From the NCBI RefSeq assembly GCF_013466605.1, contig NZ_CP059162.1, positions 4,712,001 through 4,776,000 on the forward strand: a stretch of DNA of 64,000 bases, read 5' to 3'. Of the stretch, positions 32,803 through 46,197 are shown piece after piece. The notes under the pieces were generated by a model. The model made no database searches. It saw only the letters and a list, made by a program, of their open reading frames with translations, and was not told the origin of the DNA. How positions within the stretch are numbered: position 1 is the first letter of the stretch; each line of letters opens with the position of its first letter. The stretch comes from Pseudomonas chlororaphis subsp. aurantiaca (GTDB lineage: Bacteria > Pseudomonadota > Gammaproteobacteria > Pseudomonadales > Pseudomonadaceae). Made by a program: the position numbers and the translations under genes.

Positions 32803-35800
32803 TTACAGCCCCTCCAGCTCCGCCATCAGATCGCTCAGGCGATCAACCTTCTCCTCGTTGATTTCATGGCTCGCCAGGCTGTCGATGTACTGGGCCAGTT
32901 CCTCCACCGTGCTGCATTCGAACATTGCCCGCAGCGGCACGTTGCGTTGCAGGGTCTTCTGCACCCGCGAGGCGATCTGCGTGGCCAGCAGCGAATGCCC
33001 GCCCAGTTCGAAGAAGTTGTCCTGGACTCCGACCCGCTCGACCTTGAGCACCTCGGTCCAGATAGCGGCCAGGGTCTGTTCCAGTTCGCTGCGCGGCGCC
33101 AGGTAGTCCTGACTGTGCAGCTGGCCAATCTCCAGGGCCGGCAGGGCCTTACGGTCGAGCTTGCCGTTGGCGTTGAGCGGCATGCGCTCCAGCCACAGCC
33201 AGTGCAGCGGCACCATGTATTCCGGCAGCTCGGCGCGCAGGCGTTGTTTGATGCGCTCCAGGCGTTCCGTCGGGCTCAGGGCCGAGTCGCTCGCCACCAG
33301 GTAGCCCACCAGATGCTTGCCGTTGACGCCTTCCTGCACGCCGACCGCCGCGTCGCGGACTTCCGGTTGTTCGTGCAGGCGGGCTTCGATTTCCCCCAGC
33401 TCGATGCGGTAGCCACGGATCTTCACCTGATGGTCGATACGCCCGACGTATTCCAGCACGCCATCGGCGCGACGCCGTGCCAGGTCGCCGGTGCGGTACA
33501 GGCGTTCGCCCGGGGCACCGAACGGATGGGGTACGAACGCCTGGGCGGTGCGCAGCGGATCGCTGACGTAACCACGGCCGACCCCGGTACCGGCGACGCA
33601 CAGCTCGCCCACCGCGCCCAGCGGCACCAGGTCCAGCGCGCCATCCATCAGGTACAGGCGGTTGTTGTCGGTCGGCGTACCGATCGGCAGGTAGCTGCCA
33701 CGGGTCGAGGCCATGTCGACGCGGTAGAAGGCCACGTCATCCGAGCACTCGGCCGGACCGTAGGCGTTGACCAGGCCGATCTGCGGGTAACGCAACAGCC
33801 ATTGGTGCGCCAGCTCCGGCGGCATCGCCTCGCCGGTGGGCAGCATCCAGCGCAGGCCATCGAGGTGGATGGACTCCTGGGCGAGCATGCCTTGGATCAG
33901 CGACGGCACGCTCTCCAGCACGCTGATGCCCTGCGCCTGCACATGGGCCAGCAAACCTTGCGGGTCATGGGCGATGGCGTTCGGCACGATGTCCACCCGC
34001 GCGCCGAACAGCGGCGCGGCGAGGAACTGCCAGACCGAAATATCGAAGCTCTGCGACGCGGTCTGGGCGATCACATCGGCTTCGCTCAATTGCAGGTACG
34101 GCACCTTGCTCAGCTGGTTGTTGAGCATGCCGCGCTGCTCGACCATCACGCCCTTCGGCAGGCCGGTGGAGCCCGATGTGTAGATCACATAGGCCAGGTT
34201 GTCCGGGCCGCTGTAGAGACCTGGGTTATCCTGCGAATGATCGGCCGCTTGCACCTCTTCCCATACCAACAAACGTGGTCGGTTGGCACAGGCGAACTCG
34301 TCCAGCAAGGCTTGCGCCTGTTCCTGGCAGGCCGCGGTGCACACCAGCAACGGCGTGCGGCTCAGCTCGATGATCCGCCCCAGGCGCTGGCCCGGCAGGC
34401 CCGGGTCCAGCGGCAGGTAGCCGGCGCCGGCCTTGAAGCTGCCGATGATCATGCCCAGCAGGTCCAGGCTGCGCTCGGCCAGCAGGGCCACCGGCTGGTC
34501 CAGGCCCACGCCGTTGGCGATCAGGGCATGGCCCAGGCGGTTACTGCGCTGGTTCAGTTCGGCGTAGCTGTATTGCAGGTCCTGGCAACTGGCGGCGATG
34601 CGTTGCGGGTGGGCCGCCACCTGCGCCTCGAACAGTTCGACGTAGCTGCGCTCCAGCGGGTACTCATGTTCGCTCTGGTTGCAGCCGGCGAGCAGGAAGC
34701 CCTGCTCTTCTGCGCCCAGCAGCGGCAGCTCGGCCATGTCGCCATGGAAGCCCTGCACCAGCGCCAATAGCAGGCGCTTGAACTCGCCGAGCATGCGCTC
34801 GATGGTCGCTTGCTCGAAGTAGCGCTGGTCGTAGGACAGGTGCAGCCCCAGGTCATCCCCCGGGTAGCACACCGCGGTCAGCGGGAAGTTGGTGTGGGTG
34901 CGGCCGGAATCCGAGGTGGCGTTCAGGCTTTGCGCGCGGTCCAGCACCGAGACTTCCACCGGCGCGTTCTCGAACACGAACAGGCTGTCGAACAGCGGCT
35001 GGCCCTTGGGCAGTTCGCTGTTTTCCTGGATCGCCACCAACGGCAGGTACTCGTACTCGCGCAGCTCCATATTGCGTTCCAGCAGGCTGCTGAGCCATTG
35101 GCGCACGCTCAGGCGCTGGCCGTCTTCCGGCAGTTGCACTCGCAGCGCGATGCTATTGATGAACAGGCCGACGGTGCGCTGCATCTCCGGCATTTCCACC
35201 GGACGCCCGGCCACGGTGACGCCGAACAGCACGTCACGCTCGCCGCTCAGGCGCCGCAGCACCAGGGCCCAGGCCGCCTGGGCGAAGGTGTTGACGGTCA
35301 GCTGATGCTGCTGCGCCAACTCGCGCAATTGCGCACCGTCGCGGGCATCGAGCCGGGTGTAGCAGTCACCGACGATCATGCCGCCGCTGTCGCCGGCGTG
35401 TTCGCGCAGGAGCGGCCGGTCGCTCGGGATAGGCGTGGTGCGCTCAAAGCCCTGCAGGTTGTTTTTCCACCACTGGCGCGCCTCGGCCAGGCTCTGGCGT
35501 TGCAGCCAGCCGATGTAGTCGCGGTAGCGTGGCGGCACGCTGAGCTGGGCTTCGCGACCTTCGCCCAGGGCGGTGTAGATCTCGAAGAAGTCGTTCATCA
35601 ACAGCGAACGGCACCAGGCATCGATCAGGATGTGGTGGTTGCTCATCATGAACCAGTAGCGCGCGGCCCCCACGCGGATCAGCCGCAGGTGGAACGGCGC
35701 CTGGTTGAGCAGATCGAAACCGGCCTCGCGTTCGCTTTTCAGCAGCGCCTGCAACTTCGGCTCCTGCTCGGCTTCGGCCACTAAGCTCCAGTCCAGGAAC

Positions 35801-38800
35801 TCGATCGGCGTGCTGCCCGGCTTGTGGATAACCTGCAGCATGTCTTCGCCGACGTTCCAGCAGAAGGACGCGCGCAGGGCTTCGTGACGGGCCACCACCG
35901 CCTGCCAGGCCTGGGCGAAACGCGCCGGGTCCAGCTCGCTGTTGATGCGGTAGCGGTCCTGCATATAGTACAGGCCGGTGCCCGGCTCCAGCAGGGTGTG
36001 CAGCAGCATGCCCTCCTGCATCGGGGTCAGCGGGTAGACGTCCTCGATGGCGCTGGCCGGTACCGGCAACGCGTCCAGTTGCGCCTGGGTCAGGCGCGCC
36101 AGGGGGAAGTCCGACGGCGTCAGGCCGCCGGCATCATCCTCCAGGCAATGGGCGATCAGGCTGTGCAGTTCGCCGAGGTAGGCCTGGGCCAGTGCGTCGA
36201 TGGTCTGCGGGTCGAAACGCTCGCCGCTGAAGGTCCAGCGCAACACCAGCTCACCGGCGTAAACCTGGCTGTCGACGCTCAGCTCGTTGGGCAGCGGCGC
36301 TTCCGGCGAATGGGCGGCGCCCAGCGGTTCGTCCAGCGGACGGAACAGTGCATCGCTGGCAAAGCTCTGGTCGAACTGGCCCAGGTAGTTGAAGGTGATC
36401 GGCGCGTGCGGCAAGGCCGCCATGCCCTGCTGGATCGCCGCGTCGGCCAGGTAGCGCAGCACGCCATAACCCAGGCCTTTATGCGGTACGGCGCGCAGCT
36501 GTTCCTTGATCGCCTTGATCGAGGCGCCCTGCCCGGCTGCTTCTTCGATTACTTGCGGGGTCAGGCGCAGCGGGTAAGCGCTGGTGAACCAGCCGACCGT
36601 GCGGGTCAGGTCGATCTCGTCGAACAGGGTTTCGCGGCCGTGGCCTTCGAGCTGGATCAGCGTCGAAGCCTCGCCGGTCCAGCGGCACAGCACGCGGGCC
36701 AGGGCCGTCAGCAGCAGGTCGTTGACCTGGGTGCGGTAGGCGCTCGGCGCCTGTTGCAACAACTGCCGGGTACGCTCGGCATCCAGCTTCACGTTGACGG
36801 TCCGCGCATGCTTGTTCTGCCGCCCGCCCTGGGCGTGCTGCACCGGCAGCGTTGCCGCCGGGCCAGCCAGTTGGTCCTGCCACCAGCTCAACTCTTCGCG
36901 CAGCGACTCGCTGCCGGCATAGGCCTGCAGGCGTGACGTCCAATCGCGCAAGGCGCTGGTTTTCGCCGGCAGGCGCGGCGTCTGCTGAGCTTCAAGCTGG
37001 CGGTAAACGTTTTGCAGATCCTCCAGCAGCACCCGCCAGGACACGCCATCGACCACCAGGTGGTGGATGGCAATGAACAGGCGTTGCTGCTCATCCGGAC
37101 CGTCCACCAACAGCGCGCGCAACAGCGGTCCGTTGGCCAGGTCGAGGCTGCGCTGGGTCTCGGCGAACAGCGCCGGGCATTGCGCCATCGAAGCCACGCG
37201 CACCGGCACCAGCAGTGGCACCTCGGACAACGCCTGGTGCGCGGCCCGCCATTGGCCGTCGACCTGGGTAAAGCGCAGGCGCAGGGCGTCATGCTGGGCC
37301 AGCACCGCGTGCAGCGCTTGCTCCAGCAACTGCCCATCGAGCGTCTGGTTCGGCGCCAGCAGCAGGGCCTGGTTCCAGTGCTGACGCTCGGGGATCTCGC
37401 TGTCGAAGAACCAGTGCTGGATCGGCGTCAGGCCCGACTCGCCACTGAGCAAGCCTTGCTCGGCGACGATCCGCTCGCTGCGGCTGGCCACCGCGGCCAG
37501 GGTCTGCACGGTCTGATGCTGGAACAGGTCGCGCGGGCTGAAATGAATACCCAGTTGGCGGGCGCGGCTGACCACCTGGATCGACAGGATCGAGTCGCCG
37601 CCCAGTTCGAAGAAGTTGTCGTGCAGGCCGACCTGCGGCAGGTTCAGCACGTCGCACCAGACCTGGGCCAGGGTCTGCTCCAGCTCGTTGCTCGGCGCCA
37701 CGTACTGCTGGCGGTTGAGCTCCAGGTCCGGCGCCGGCAAGGCACGGCGGTCGAGCTTGCCGTTGGCGGTCAGCGGCATGCTCGCCAGCAGGACCAGGTG
37801 GGTGGGCACCATGTAATCCGGCAGGTGGGTTTTCAGCTGCGCCTTGATCGCCTCGCGCAAGGCAGCTTGCTGCTCGTCACTCTGTTCAGCGACATCGGTC
37901 ACCAGATAGCCGGCCAGCTGTTTGCCGCCCGGCATGTCCAGGGCCAGCACCACGGCTTCGCGCACCGACTCATGTTCCAGCAGGCGGTTTTCGATTTCCC
38001 CCAGCTCGATACGGAAGCCGCGAATCTTCACTTGGTGATCGACCCGGCCGATGTATTCCACCTGGCCGTCGGCGCACTGGCGCACCAGGTCGCCGGTGCG
38101 ATACAGGCGCCCGCCATTTGTACTGAACGGGTCGGCGACGAAACGCTCGGCGCTCATGCCCGGACGCTGGTGGTACCCCTGGGCCAGGCCGGCCCCGCCG
38201 ACATACAGCTCACCGGTGGCGCCTTGGGGCACCAGGGCCAGATCGGCGTCGAGGATGTAGGCCACGCGCTCACCCACCACCGTGCCGATCGGCACGCTGC
38301 CGGCGCCCTCCTCCAGTTGTTCCGGCGCCAGGCTGGCCAGGGGCATGACCACGGTTTCGGTGGGGCCGTAGGCATTGAAGAACAGGCTCGGCTTGAACGC
38401 CGCGCGGATGCGGCTCAGGTGCTCGCCGGTCAGCGCTTCGCCGCCGGTGATGCACATGCGCACCGGCAGGGTCTCGCCCTGGGTCGCCAGCCACTGCGCC
38501 AGCTGGCTGCCGTAGCTCGGGGTGAAACCGAGAATGTTGATACGGTGCTGGCGGATCAGCTGGCAAATCTCTTCGGTGTCCCACTGCCCTTGCGCCCGCA
38601 GCACCACCTGGGCGCCACTGAGCAGCGGCACCAGCAGGCGCTCGGTGGCAGCGTCGAAGTTGATGGAATAGAAGTGCAGCTCGCAATCGTCCGGGCGCAT
38701 GCCGAAGCGCTCGATCACCGCGCGGCAGTGCATGGCGATCTCGCCGTGGGACACCACCACGCCCTTGGGCTTGCCGGTGGAGCCCGAGGTGTAGATCAGG

Positions 38801-41800
38801 TACGCCTGGTGCTGCGGCAGGCTGATAAAGGGCAGCTCACCGGCCGGGTAGTTGGCCAGTTGCGCGCCGTCCTCTTCCAGGCACCAGCGCGTCACGCTCG
38901 GCGGCAGCTGGCCCAGGGCCTGGAACATCGCCGCGTCGCTGAGCAGCAGGCCGATACCGCTGTCTTCGATCATGTAGTGCAGACGGTCCAGCGGGTATTC
39001 CGGGTCCAGCGGCACGTAGGCACCGCCGGCCTTGAGGATCGCCAGCAGGCCGATGACCATTTCCAGCGAACGCTCCAGGGCCAGGCCGACCCGCACCTGC
39101 GGGCCGACGCCACGCTCACGGAGCATCCAGGCCAGGCGGTTGGCGCGGCTGTCGAGCTCGGCGTAGCTCAGGGTCTGCCCGGCGAACGTCAGGGCCGGCG
39201 CGTCCGGGCGCAGCAGCGCCTGCTCGCTGAACAGGTGGTGGATGCACTGGTCCAGGCGGTGTTCTCCGGGCTCGACGCCCAGGCTGTCCAGCAGTTGCTG
39301 TTGTTCGACGCGGTCGAGCAGCGGCAATTCGCTCAGGTGCTGCTCGGGGCTCTCGATCAATGCCTCCAGCAGGTTGCGCCAGTGCGCCGCCATGCGCGCG
39401 ATGCGCGGCTCGTCGAACAGGTCGGTGCTGTAGGTCAGGCAGCAGCCCAGGCGATGGTCGAGGTCGGTGACTTCCAGGTTGAGGTCGAACTTGGTGGCCC
39501 GCGCATCGTTGGCCAGGTATTCGACCGCCATGCCGGCCAGGCTGCGGCTCTGCTGGAACTCCCAGCGCTGGACGTTGCACATCACCTGGAACAGCGGGTT
39601 GTAGGCGGCGCTGCGCGGCGGTTGCAGGGCTTCCACCAGGTGGTCGAACGGCAGGTCCTGATGGGACTGGCCTTCGATCACGATGTGCCGCACCTGCTCG
39701 AACAGCTCGCCGACGCTCATCTGCCCGTCGAGCTGGCAACGCAGCACCTGGGTATTGAGGAAGGCGCCGATCAGCCCTTCGCTTTCCGGGCGGATGCGGT
39801 TGGCCACCGGCGCGCCGATGCGCAGGTCGGTCTGGCCGCTGTAGCGGTAGAGCAACACGGCCAGGGTCGCGGTCATGGTCATGAACAGGGTCAGGCCGTG
39901 TTCCGCGTTGAAACGGCGCACCCGTGCCGCCAGTTCGTCGCTGAGGTCGAAGCGGTACAGCTCGCCCTGGTGGCTTTGCACCGGCGGCCGCGGACGGTCG
40001 CCCGGCAGTTCCAGCAGCGGGTGTTCGTTGCCCAGTTGCGTGGTCCAGTAATCCAGCTGGCGCTGACGCTCGCCGGACTCCAGCCACTGGCGCTGCCAGA
40101 CGCTGTAGTCCAGGTACTGCACCGGCAGCGGTTCCAGCGGCGAGTCGCGGTCGTCGATAAAGGCTTCGTACAACGCGCTCAGCTCACGGGCGAAAATGTC
40201 CATCGCCCAGCCTTCGGTGACGATGTGGTGCAGGGTCAGCACGAAGTAGTGCTCATGCTCCGCCGCCTTGACCAGGCAGGCGCGCAGCAGCGGACCGGTT
40301 TCCAGGTCGAACGGCTGGTGCGCCTCGCTGTCGGCCAGTTGTTGCAGGCGTTGCTCACGGCTCGCTGCATCCAGGCTGGAGAAATCCTTCCAGGCCATGC
40401 GCACGCCGGTTTGCGCGTGCACCCGTTGCTGGGCCACGCCGTCGACGCTAGGAAAGGTGGTGCGCAGGGTTTCATGACGCAGGATCAGCGCCTGCAGCGC
40501 CGCCTCGAAACGCCCGACATCCAGCACGCCCTTGAAGCGCGCCATGCCGCCGACGTTGTAGGCCGGGCTGTCCGGTTCCATCTGCCAGAGGAACCACATG
40601 CGCTGCTGGGAATAGGACAGCGGTACAGGCGCGCTGCGGTCGACCTTGGCGATCGGCGGCTGCTGGTTACGCTTGCCGGATTCCTGGATCAGCCGCACCT
40701 GCTCGGCGAAGTCGCCCAGCTCGCTGGCTTCGAACAAGGCCCGCAGCGGCAACTCAACGTCGCAGGCCTGGCGGGTCCGGGAAATGATCTGCGTGGCCAG
40801 CAGCGAGTGGCCGCCCAGGGCAAAGAAGTCATCGCGCAAGCCAATGCGCTGCTGCCCCAGCACCTCGCGCCAGATCGCCGCGATCTGCCGTTGCAGCTCG
40901 CTGACCGGCTCGACGTGTTCACGCACCTGCCATTGCGGTTCCGGCAAGGCGCGGCGGTCGAGCTTGCCGCTCGGGCTCAGGGGCATGGTCGAAAGAAGCA
41001 TCAGTTGCGCCGGCACCATGTACTCCGGCAGCTCACTGGCCAGGGCGGTTTTCAGGCGCGCGGTCTGCGCATCTTCGTCTTCCACGCTCGCAGTAGATGT
41101 GTAGTAGCCAATCAGCTGCGCACCGGCCGCGGTCTCGCGCACCAGCACCGCCGCCTGGGCCACGCCCTCCTGGGCCAGCAGGCGCGCTTCGATTTCCTGG
41201 GGCTCGACACGGAAGCCGCGCAGCTTGACCTGCTGATCGAGGCGCCCGAGGTATTCCAGCGCGCCATCGGCCGCCCAGCGCACTCGGTCGCCGGTGCGGT
41301 ACAGGCGCGCGCCCTCGGTGCTCAGCGGGTCGACGACAAAACGTTCGGCGCTCAGCCCCGGGCGACCGAGGTAACCACGGGCCAGGCCGATCCCGGCAAT
41401 GCACAGCTCGCCCGGCACGCCGGCCGGCACCGGGTTGAGGTCGGCGTCCAGCACCCGGCAGATCACATTGCCCAGCGGCCGGCCAATGGGCGAACGCTCG
41501 CCATCGCTGCTGCGGCAATGCCAGTGGGTGACGTTGATCGCGGTTTCGGTCGGGCCGTAACGGTTGTGCAGCTGGACGTTCGGCAGTTGCTCCAGCACCC
41601 GGTCGCGCAATTCGGCCGGCAAGGCTTCGCCACCGGAGAACAGCCGGCGCAGGCTGCTGCATTCGGCGCTCAGCGGCTCATCGACGAACAGCTGCAACAG
41701 CGGCGGCACGAAGTGCAGCGTAGTCACGCCGTATTGCTGCACCAACTGGGCGATGCGATGCGGGTCGCGGTGTTCGCCCGGCGCGGCCAGCAGCAGACGG

Positions 41801-44800
41801 CAGCCGGTGATCAGCGGCCAGAAGCATTCCCACACCGACACGTCGAAGCTGATCGGCGCCTTTTGCATCAGCACATCGCTGGCGTCCAGGCGGTAAGTGT
41901 TCTGCATCCACTGCAAGCGTTCGCTCAGGGCCGCGTGGGTGTTGCCCACGCCCTTGGGCTGGCCGGTGGAGCCGGAGGTGTAGATCACATAGGCCAGGTT
42001 GTCGCCGTGCAGGTGCAGGCCCGGCGCATGGCTCGGCCAGCTGTCGAGCTTGAGGCTGTCCATGGCGATGGTACTGACGCCTTCGGCCTGGGGCAGACGT
42101 TCGAGCAGTTGGGTCTGGATCAGCAGCAGCTCGACGCCACTGTCGGCCAGCATGTAGGCCAGGCGTTCGGCCGGGTAGTCCGGGTCCAGCGGCACATAGG
42201 CGCCGCCGGCCTTGACGATCGCCAGCAGGCCGATCAACAGCTGCGGCGAACGCTCGGCGGCGATGGCCACGCAGACATCCGGGCCGACCCCCTTGTCGCG
42301 CAGGTAATGGGCCAGGCGGTTGGCCTGGGCGTGCAGTTCGGCGAAGCTCAGTTCGCCGCCCTGCCACACCAGCGCGGTGCGTTCCGGGGTCTGCTGCAGT
42401 TGTGCGTCGAGCAGTTCGGGCAGCCATTGGCTGGCCGCCGCGCAAGGGGCTTCGCTCCACTGTTGCTGCTGCGCCTGCTCGCAGGGATTGAGCAACGGCA
42501 AGTCGGCGATGGCGGTCTGCGGACGCTCGCAGGCCTCGCGCAACAGGCTGACGAAATGCTCGGCCAGGCGCTCGATGGTCGCGGCCTCGAACAGCTCGGC
42601 GGCGTAGTCGAAGGACAGGCTCAGGCGGCCGTTGCGGTCTTCTTCACTGTGCAGTTGCAGGTCGAACTTGGCCTCACGGCTGTGCCACGGCAGCTCTTCG
42701 GCCAGCAACCCGGGCAACCGGCGCAGGGCGCCGAGGTCGCGCTGCTGGTGGTTGAACATGACCTGGAACAGACCCTGTTCGCGGGCCTGGGGGAAGGCTT
42801 CGAGCAGTTGTTCGAACGGCAGGTCCTGATGGGCCTGGGCTTCCAGCGCGGCCTGGCGAGTCTGCGCCAGCAACGCGCTAAATGGCAGGCGGCCATCCAC
42901 CTCGGCGCGCAGCACCAGGGTGTTGATAAAGAAGCCGATCAGGCCCTGGGTTTCCAGGCGCGGACGGTTGGCGCTGGGCACGCCGATACGGATGTCGTGC
43001 TGGCCGCTGTAGCGGTGCAGCAGGCTCTGGAAGGCCGTGAGTAACAGCATGAAGGGTGTCGATTCATGGGCCTGGGCGGTCTGGCGAATGGCTTCGCTCA
43101 GGCTCGCTCCCAGGCGCAGGCTGTGGCGCGCGGCGCTGTGTTGCCGCTGCGCCGAGCGCGGGTGATCGGTGGTCAGGCTCAGGCTCGGGTGCTCGTCGCC
43201 CAACTGCTGTTTCCAGTAGGCCAGTTGCCGCTCGCCTTCGCCCTGGGCCAGCCACTGGCGCTGCCAGCTGCCATAGTCGGCGTATTGCAGCGGCAACGGC
43301 GCCAGGCTCGCCGCCTGGCCTTGCACGGCGGCGGCATACAGACGCGAGAACTCGTCGATCAGCACATTCAGCGACCAGCCGTCGGCGATGATGTGGTGCA
43401 GGGTCACCAGCAGTTGGTGCTCTTCGTCGTCGAGGCGAACCAGGGTCACCCAGAGCAGCGGGCCTCGCTCCAGGTCGAACTGGGTACGGGCTTCCTCCTC
43501 GCGGATCTGTTGCGCCCGCGCCTCGCGCTCGGCCAGCGGCAGGTCGCTGAGGTCGATCACTTGCAGGTTGAATTCGCTGACTGCCAGGACCTGTTGCAGC
43601 GCCTGGCCGTCACGCTCGAAAAAGCGCGTACGCAGGGATTCGTGGCGTTCGATCAGTTGCTGGAAGCTGGCGCGCAGGGCGTCTTCGTCCAGCTCGCCGC
43701 GCAGGCGCAGGCCGCCGGGAATGTTGTAGGCGCTGCTGTGCGGGTCGAGCTGCCAGGTGATCCACAAACGATTCTGTGCCAGGGACTGGGGCAGCGCCTC
43801 GGCGCGCGACAAGGCATTGATCGCGCCCTGGGCCAGGCCGCCATCCTGTTGCAGTTGCGCAACCTGCGCGGCGAAAGCGCCAAGGGTCGGCGCTTCGAAC
43901 AGCAGGCGCAGGTTCAGCTCCAGGCCGAGCTCTTCACGCAGCCGCGCGACAACCTGGGTCGCGGCGATGGAGTTGCCGCCCAGCAGGAAGAAGTGCTCGT
44001 CGCTCGCCACTTGCTGCTCGATCTGCAACTGCTCGCGCCAGATGAGGCCGATCAGTTCTTGCAGTTCGCTGCTCGCTTCGCTGCTGGCCTCGCCGGCTAC
44101 GGCCTGGCGACCAGGGAATTGGGCATAACTGTCAAGGCTGCCATCGGCCAGGCGGTTGCGGCAGGCCGAACGTTGCAGCTTGCCGCTGGAGGTCTTGGGC
44201 AAGGCGCCGGGGTTGAGCAGGACCACCACGCTCGGCGCTTGCTGATAAGCCTCGGCCACGGTCTGGCGAATCAGCTTGATCAGTGCGTCCGGGGTGAGGA
44301 TCTTCTGCACGCTGCGGCTGATTTCCGCGGCGATGCCGATGCCTTCCTGGCCCTGTTCGGTAACCGCGAACGCCGCGACCCGGCCCTTGCGCACCACCTC
44401 GACCTCACGCTCGATGGTCTGTTCGATGTCCTGTGGATAAAGGTTGTGCCCACGCACGATCAGCATGTCTTTCAAGCGGCCGGTAATGAACAGCTCGCCA
44501 CCGCGCATGAAGCCCAAATCGCCGGTGCGCAGCCAGGTCCGGCCGGCATGCTCGACGAAGGTCTTGGCCGTGGCCTCGGGGTTACGCCAGTAGCCATGGG
44601 CGATGCTCGGGCCGGCGGCCCAGACTTCGCCGACCAGGTTCTCTTCCAGCTCGGCCAGGGTGTTCGGCTCGACGATCAGCACAGCGTGCTCGGGCTGGCT
44701 GGTGCCGCAGCTCATCATGGCGTTACCGGTGCCCGGCTCGGCGCGGTTCTGCGCCAGGGCCTGCTCGTCCAGGCGCAGGGCCGGGATACCCTGGCCACGG

Positions 44801-45822
44801 GTGCCGCCGGCGACAAACAGGGTGGCTTCGGCCAAGCCATAAGAAGCGAAGAAGTCGTTCGGGGTGAAACCGCAGGCGGCGAACTTCTCGGCGAAGCGCT
44901 CCAGGGTGTCCAGGCGGATCGGCTCGGACCCGGAATAGGCCACGCGCCAGCGGCTGAGGTCCAGGCGCTCCAGGGCCGACTCGCTGACCCGCTCGCTGCA
45001 CAGGCGGTAGGCGAAGTCCGGGCCGCCGCTGATGGTGCCGCCGTATTCGCTGATCGCCTCCAGCCAGCGCAACGGCCGACCGAGGAAGTAGGCCGGCGAC
45101 ATCAATACGCAGGGCACGCCGCTGAAGATCGGTTGTAGCAGGCCGCCGATCAGGCCCATGTCGTGGTACAGCGGCAGCCAGCTGACGATCACGTCGTCGG
45201 GGTTGAGGTCGATGCCGAAGCCGCGGCGGATCAGCAGTTCGTTGGCCACCAGGTTGCCGTGGCTGACTTGCACGCCCTTGGGCAAGGCGGTGGAACCCGA
45301 GGTGTATTGCAGGAAGGCGATGTCGTCGCCGCGCAGTTCGGCGGCCATCCAGCCTTCGGCCAGGTTCGCCTCCAGGGTATCCACGCAGAGCAGTTGCGGC
45401 GCGTCGGCGCCTTGCAGCTCGTCCATCTGCGCCAGGGAATCGCGCAGCCCGCTGCTGGTCAGCAGCAGCCGCGGCTCGGCGTCGGCGATGATCGAGATCA
45501 GCCGCTCCTGGTGATGGCGTCGACTCGACTCCGGCGGATAGGCCGGCACCGCGATGACCCCGGCATACAGGCAGGCGAAAAACGCCGCGACATAGTCCGG
45601 GCCGCTGGGGAACAGCAGCACCGCGCGATCGCCCAGGCCGGCATTGGCCTGCAGCGCCGCGGCGATGGTCCGGGCCCGCAGATCCAGGTCGCGATAACTG
45701 AGGACCACGCTCTGATCCTGCTCTTCGGCAAGAAAGCGCAAGGCCACTTGATCGGGGGTCTGAGCCGCCCGGCGTTGAAGGGCTTGAGCCAGAGTGCTGG
45801 GGAGTTCGAACGCGTCCATCAT
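32803..45822 (-). CDS. pvdL: PvdL, pyoverdine chromophore NRPS (acyl-Glu-Tyr-Dab)
   Basis: A 4339-residue nonribosomal peptide synthetase with the PvdL architecture. Approximate motif positions are: fatty-acyl-AMP ligase ([12 protein letters not shown], 176), carrier ([10 protein letters not shown], 615), C1 (HHIIADG, 810), A1 ([11 protein letters not shown], 1284), carrier (LGGHSLLAT, 1671), C2 (HHIVTEG, 1867), A2 ([11 protein letters not shown], 2348), carrier (LGGDSILSI, 2742), epimerase ([10 protein letters not shown], 2922), C3 (HHILIDAW, 3399), A3 ([11 protein letters not shown], 3886) and a final carrier (LGGHSLLAT, 4276). No thioesterase follows, so the chain passes to the next synthetase. 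PvdL loads a fatty acid, then Glu, Tyr (epimerised to D) and Dab. The start MMDAFELPS follows CAGGAAACCCC. PvdH supplies Dab. It is divergent from pvdS. Confidence 0.97.
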   Translation of the reverse strand: MMDAFELPSTLAQALQRRAAQTPDQVALRFLAEEQDQSVVLSYRDLDLRARTIAAALQANAGLGDRAVLLFPSGPDYVAAFFACLYAGVIAVPAYPPESSRRHHQERLISIIADAEPRLLLTSSGLRDSLAQMDELQGADAPQLLCVDTLEANLAEGWMAAELRGDDIAFLQYTSGSTALPKGVQVSHGNLVANELLIRRGFGIDLNPDDVIVSWLPLYHDMGLIGGLLQPIFSGVPCVLMSPAYFLGRPLRWLEAISEYGGTISGGPDFAYRLCSERVSESALERLDLSRWRVAYSGSEPIRLDTLERFAEKFAACGFTPNDFFASYGLAEATLFVAGGTRGQGIPALRLDEQALAQNRAEPGTGNAMMSCGTSQPEHAVLIVEPNTLAELEENLVGEVWAAGPSIAHGYWRNPEATAKTFVEHAGRTWLRTGDLGFMRGGELFITGRLKDMLIVRGHNLYPQDIEQTIEREVEVVRKGRVAAFAVTEQGQEGIGIAAEISRSVQKILTPDALIKLIRQTVAEAYQQAPSVVVLLNPGALPKTSSGKLQRSACRNRLADGSLDSYAQFPGRQAVAGEASSEASSELQELIGLIWREQLQIEQQVASDEHFFLLGGNSIAATQVVARLREELGLELNLRLLFEAPTLGAFAAQVAQLQQDGGLAQGAINALSRAEALPQSLAQNRLWITWQLDPHSSAYNIPGGLRLRGELDEDALRASFQQLIERHESLRTRFFERDGQALQQVLAVSEFNLQVIDLSDLPLAEREARAQQIREEEARTQFDLERGPLLWVTLVRLDDEEHQLLVTLHHIIADGWSLNVLIDEFSRLYAAAVQGQAASLAPLPLQYADYGSWQRQWLAQGEGERQLAYWKQQLGDEHPSLSLTTDHPRSAQRQHSAARHSLRLGASLSEAIRQTAQAHESTPFMLLLTAFQSLLHRYSGQHDIRIGVPSANRPRLETQGLIGFFINTLVLRAEVDGRLPFSALLAQTRQAALEAQAHQDLPFEQLLEAFPQAREQGLFQVMFNHQQRDLGALRRLPGLLAEELPWHSREAKFDLQLHSEEDRNGRLSLSFDYAAELFEAATIERLAEHFVSLLREACERPQTAIADLPLLNPCEQAQQQQWSEAPCAAASQWLPELLDAQLQQTPERTALVWQGGELSFAELHAQANRLAHYLRDKGVGPDVCVAIAAERSPQLLIGLLAIVKAGGAYVPLDPDYPAERLAYMLADSGVELLLIQTQLLERLPQAEGVSTIAMDSLKLDSWPSHAPGLHLHGDNLAYVIYTSGSTGQPKGVGNTHAALSERLQWMQNTYRLDASDVLMQKAPISFDVSVWECFWPLITGCRLLLAAPGEHRDPHRIAQLVQQYGVTTLHFVPPLLQLFVDEPLSAECSSLRRLFSGGEALPAELRDRVLEQLPNVQLHNRYGPTETAINVTHWHCRSSDGERSPIGRPLGNVICRVLDADLNPVPAGVPGELCIAGIGLARGYLGRPGLSAERFVVDPLSTEGARLYRTGDRVRWAADGALEYLGRLDQQVKLRGFRVEPQEIEARLLAQEGVAQAAVLVRETAAGAQLIGYYTSTASVEDEDAQTARLKTALASELPEYMVPAQLMLLSTMPLSPSGKLDRRALPEPQWQVREHVEPVSELQRQIAAIWREVLGQQRIGLRDDFFALGGHSLLATQIISRTRQACDVELPLRALFEASELGDFAEQVRLIQESGKRNQQPPIAKVDRSAPVPLSYSQQRMWFLWQMEPDSPAYNVGGMARFKGVLDVGRFEAALQALILRHETLRTTFPSVDGVAQQRVHAQTGVRMAWKDFSSLDAASREQRLQQLADSEAHQPFDLETGPLLRACLVKAAEHEHYFVLTLHHIVTEGWAMDIFARELSALYEAFIDDRDSPLEPLPVQYLDYSVWQRQWLESGERQRQLDYWTTQLGNEHPLLELPGDRPRPPVQSHQGELYRFDLSDELAARVRRFNAEHGLTLFMTMTATLAVLLYRYSGQTDLRIGAPVANRIRPESEGLIGAFLNTQVLRCQLDGQMSVGELFEQVRHIVIEGQSHQDLPFDHLVEALQPPRSAAYNPLFQVMCNVQRWEFQQSRSLAGMAVEYLANDARATKFDLNLEVTDLDHRLGCCLTYSTDLFDEPRIARMAAHWRNLLEALIESPEQHLSELPLLDRVEQQQLLDSLGVEPGEHRLDQCIHHLFSEQALLRPDAPALTFAGQTLSYAELDSRANRLAWMLRERGVGPQVRVGLALERSLEMVIGLLAILKAGGAYVPLDPEYPLDRLHYMIEDSGIGLLLSDAAMFQALGQLPPSVTRWCLEEDGAQLANYPAGELPFISLPQHQAYLIYTSGSTGKPKGVVVSHGEIAMHCRAVIERFGMRPDDCELHFYSINFDAATERLLVPLLSGAQVVLRAQGQWDTEEICQLIRQHRINILGFTPSYGSQLAQWLATQGETLPVRMCITGGEALTGEHLSRIRAAFKPSLFFNAYGPTETVVMPLASLAPEQLEEGAGSVPIGTVVGERVAYILDADLALVPQGATGELYVGGAGLAQGYHQRPGMSAERFVADPFSTNGGRLYRTGDLVRQCADGQVEYIGRVDHQVKIRGFRIELGEIENRLLEHESVREAVVLALDMPGGKQLAGYLVTDVAEQSDEQQAALREAIKAQLKTHLPDYMVPTHLVLLASMPLTANGKLDRRALPAPDLELNRQQYVAPSNELEQTLAQVWCDVLNLPQVGLHDNFFELGGDSILSIQVVSRARQLGIHFSPRDLFQHQTVQTLAAVASRSERIVAEQGLLSGESGLTPIQHWFFDSEIPERQHWNQALLLAPNQTLDGQLLEQALHAVLAQHDALRLRFTQVDGQWRAAHQALSEVPLLVPVRVASMAQCPALFAETQRSLDLANGPLLRALLVDGPDEQQRLFIAIHHLVVDGVSWRVLLEDLQNVYRQLEAQQTPRLPAKTSALRDWTSRLQAYAGSESLREELSWWQDQLAGPAATLPVQHAQGGRQNKHARTVNVKLDAERTRQLLQQAPSAYRTQVNDLLLTALARVLCRWTGEASTLIQLEGHGRETLFDEIDLTRTVGWFTSAYPLRLTPQVIEEAAGQGASIKAIKEQLRAVPHKGLGYGVLRYLADAAIQQGMAALPHAPITFNYLGQFDQSFASDALFRPLDEPLGAAHSPEAPLPNELSVDSQVYAGELVLRWTFSGERFDPQTIDALAQAYLGELHSLIAHCLEDDAGGLTPSDFPLARLTQAQLDALPVPASAIEDVYPLTPMQEGMLLHTLLEPGTGLYYMQDRYRINSELDPARFAQAWQAVVARHEALRASFCWNVGEDMLQVIHKPGSTPIEFLDWSLVAEAEQEPKLQALLKSEREAGFDLLNQAPFHLRLIRVGAARYWFMMSNHHILIDAWCRSLLMNDFFEIYTALGEGREAQLSVPPRYRDYIGWLQRQSLAEARQWWKNNLQGFERTTPIPSDRPLLREHAGDSGGMIVGDCYTRLDARDGAQLRELAQQHQLTVNTFAQAAWALVLRRLSGERDVLFGVTVAGRPVEMPEMQRTVGLFINSIALRVQLPEDGQRLSVRQWLSSLLERNMELREYEYLPLVAIQENSELPKGQPLFDSLFVFENAPVEVSVLDRAQSLNATSDSGRTHTNFPLTAVCYPGDDLGLHLSYDQRYFEQATIERMLGEFKRLLLALVQGFHGDMAELPLLGAEEQGFLLAGCNQSEHEYPLERSYVELFEAQVAAHPQRIAASCQDLQYSYAELNQRSNRLGHALIANGVGLDQPVALLAERSLDLLGMIIGSFKAGAGYLPLDPGLPGQRLGRIIELSRTPLLVCTAACQEQAQALLDEFACANRPRLLVWEEVQAADHSQDNPGLYSGPDNLAYVIYTSGSTGLPKGVMVEQRGMLNNQLSKVPYLQLSEADVIAQTASQSFDISVWQFLAAPLFGARVDIVPNAIAHDPQGLLAHVQAQGISVLESVPSLIQGMLAQESIHLDGLRWMLPTGEAMPPELAHQWLLRYPQIGLVNAYGPAECSDDVAFYRVDMASTRGSYLPIGTPTDNNRLYLMDGALDLVPLGAVGELCVAGTGVGRGYVSDPLRTAQAFVPHPFGAPGERLYRTGDLARRRADGVLEYVGRIDHQVKIRGYRIELGEIEARLHEQPEVRDAAVGVQEGVNGKHLVGYLVASDSALSPTERLERIKQRLRAELPEYMVPLHWLWLERMPLNANGKLDRKALPALEIGQLHSQDYLAPRSELEQTLAAIWTEVLKVERVGVQDNFFELGGHSLLATQIASRVQKTLQRNVPLRAMFECSTVEELAQYIDSLASHEINEEKVDRLSDLMAELEGL

Positions 45823-45979
45823 GGGGTTTCCTGCGCGGATTGTGCTTGCACGTAGAGCCGCGGACCAAGGCCGCGACCGTTACATAAACCTTTGAAAAAT
45901 AAAGGTCCCTGCCCTCGGAACGGGGCATCTGGAGACTGCTGTGGCGGGATGTTCCACCCGCAACCTTTCTCCAATGAGA

Positions 45980-46003
45980 ACGGATGGCGTCTTGAAATAA
46001 TTA
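45980..46003 (-). promoter_or_regulatory. Candidate PvdS box for pvdL (TAATT-N16-CGT)
   Basis: On the minus strand TAATT is followed after exactly 16 bases by CGT, one mismatch from TAAAT-N16-CGT. It lies about 160 bases before the pvdL start and is the only match I found in the pvdL-pvdS gap. The expected leader is long. Confidence 0.6.
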
Positions 46004-46093
46004 GTCCCCACTCTCCCCTCGAACACCCTCACAAAGTGCGACAACGAGCCGCAGTTCTCACTGCGCACCAAAGAGGATCATTAATTCTCTTTC

Positions 46094-46112
46094 TCAATTG
46101 ACAATCATTATC
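46094..46112. promoter_or_regulatory. Fur box controlling pvdS
   Basis: TCAATTGACAATCATTATC matches 14 of 19 positions of the Fur consensus GATAATGATAATCATTATC, and the sequence continues with ATT. It lies about 85 bases upstream of the pvdS ATG, as expected for iron repression of pvdS by Fur. Confidence 0.85.
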
Positions 46113-46197
46113 ATTCAACATAATTTGTCGCTCGATGTGTAAGACGAATCTGAAACTTCTGTCGTCCTACTAACCCTTTTGCAGCAAGGTGATTTCC

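Noticed and set aside
37012..43044. 2010-codon open frame on the plus strand inside pvdL
   Set aside because: It is antisense to an intact NRPS gene; its composition (Gln, Arg, Ala, His rich) is the usual high-GC shadow of a real gene, with no domain.
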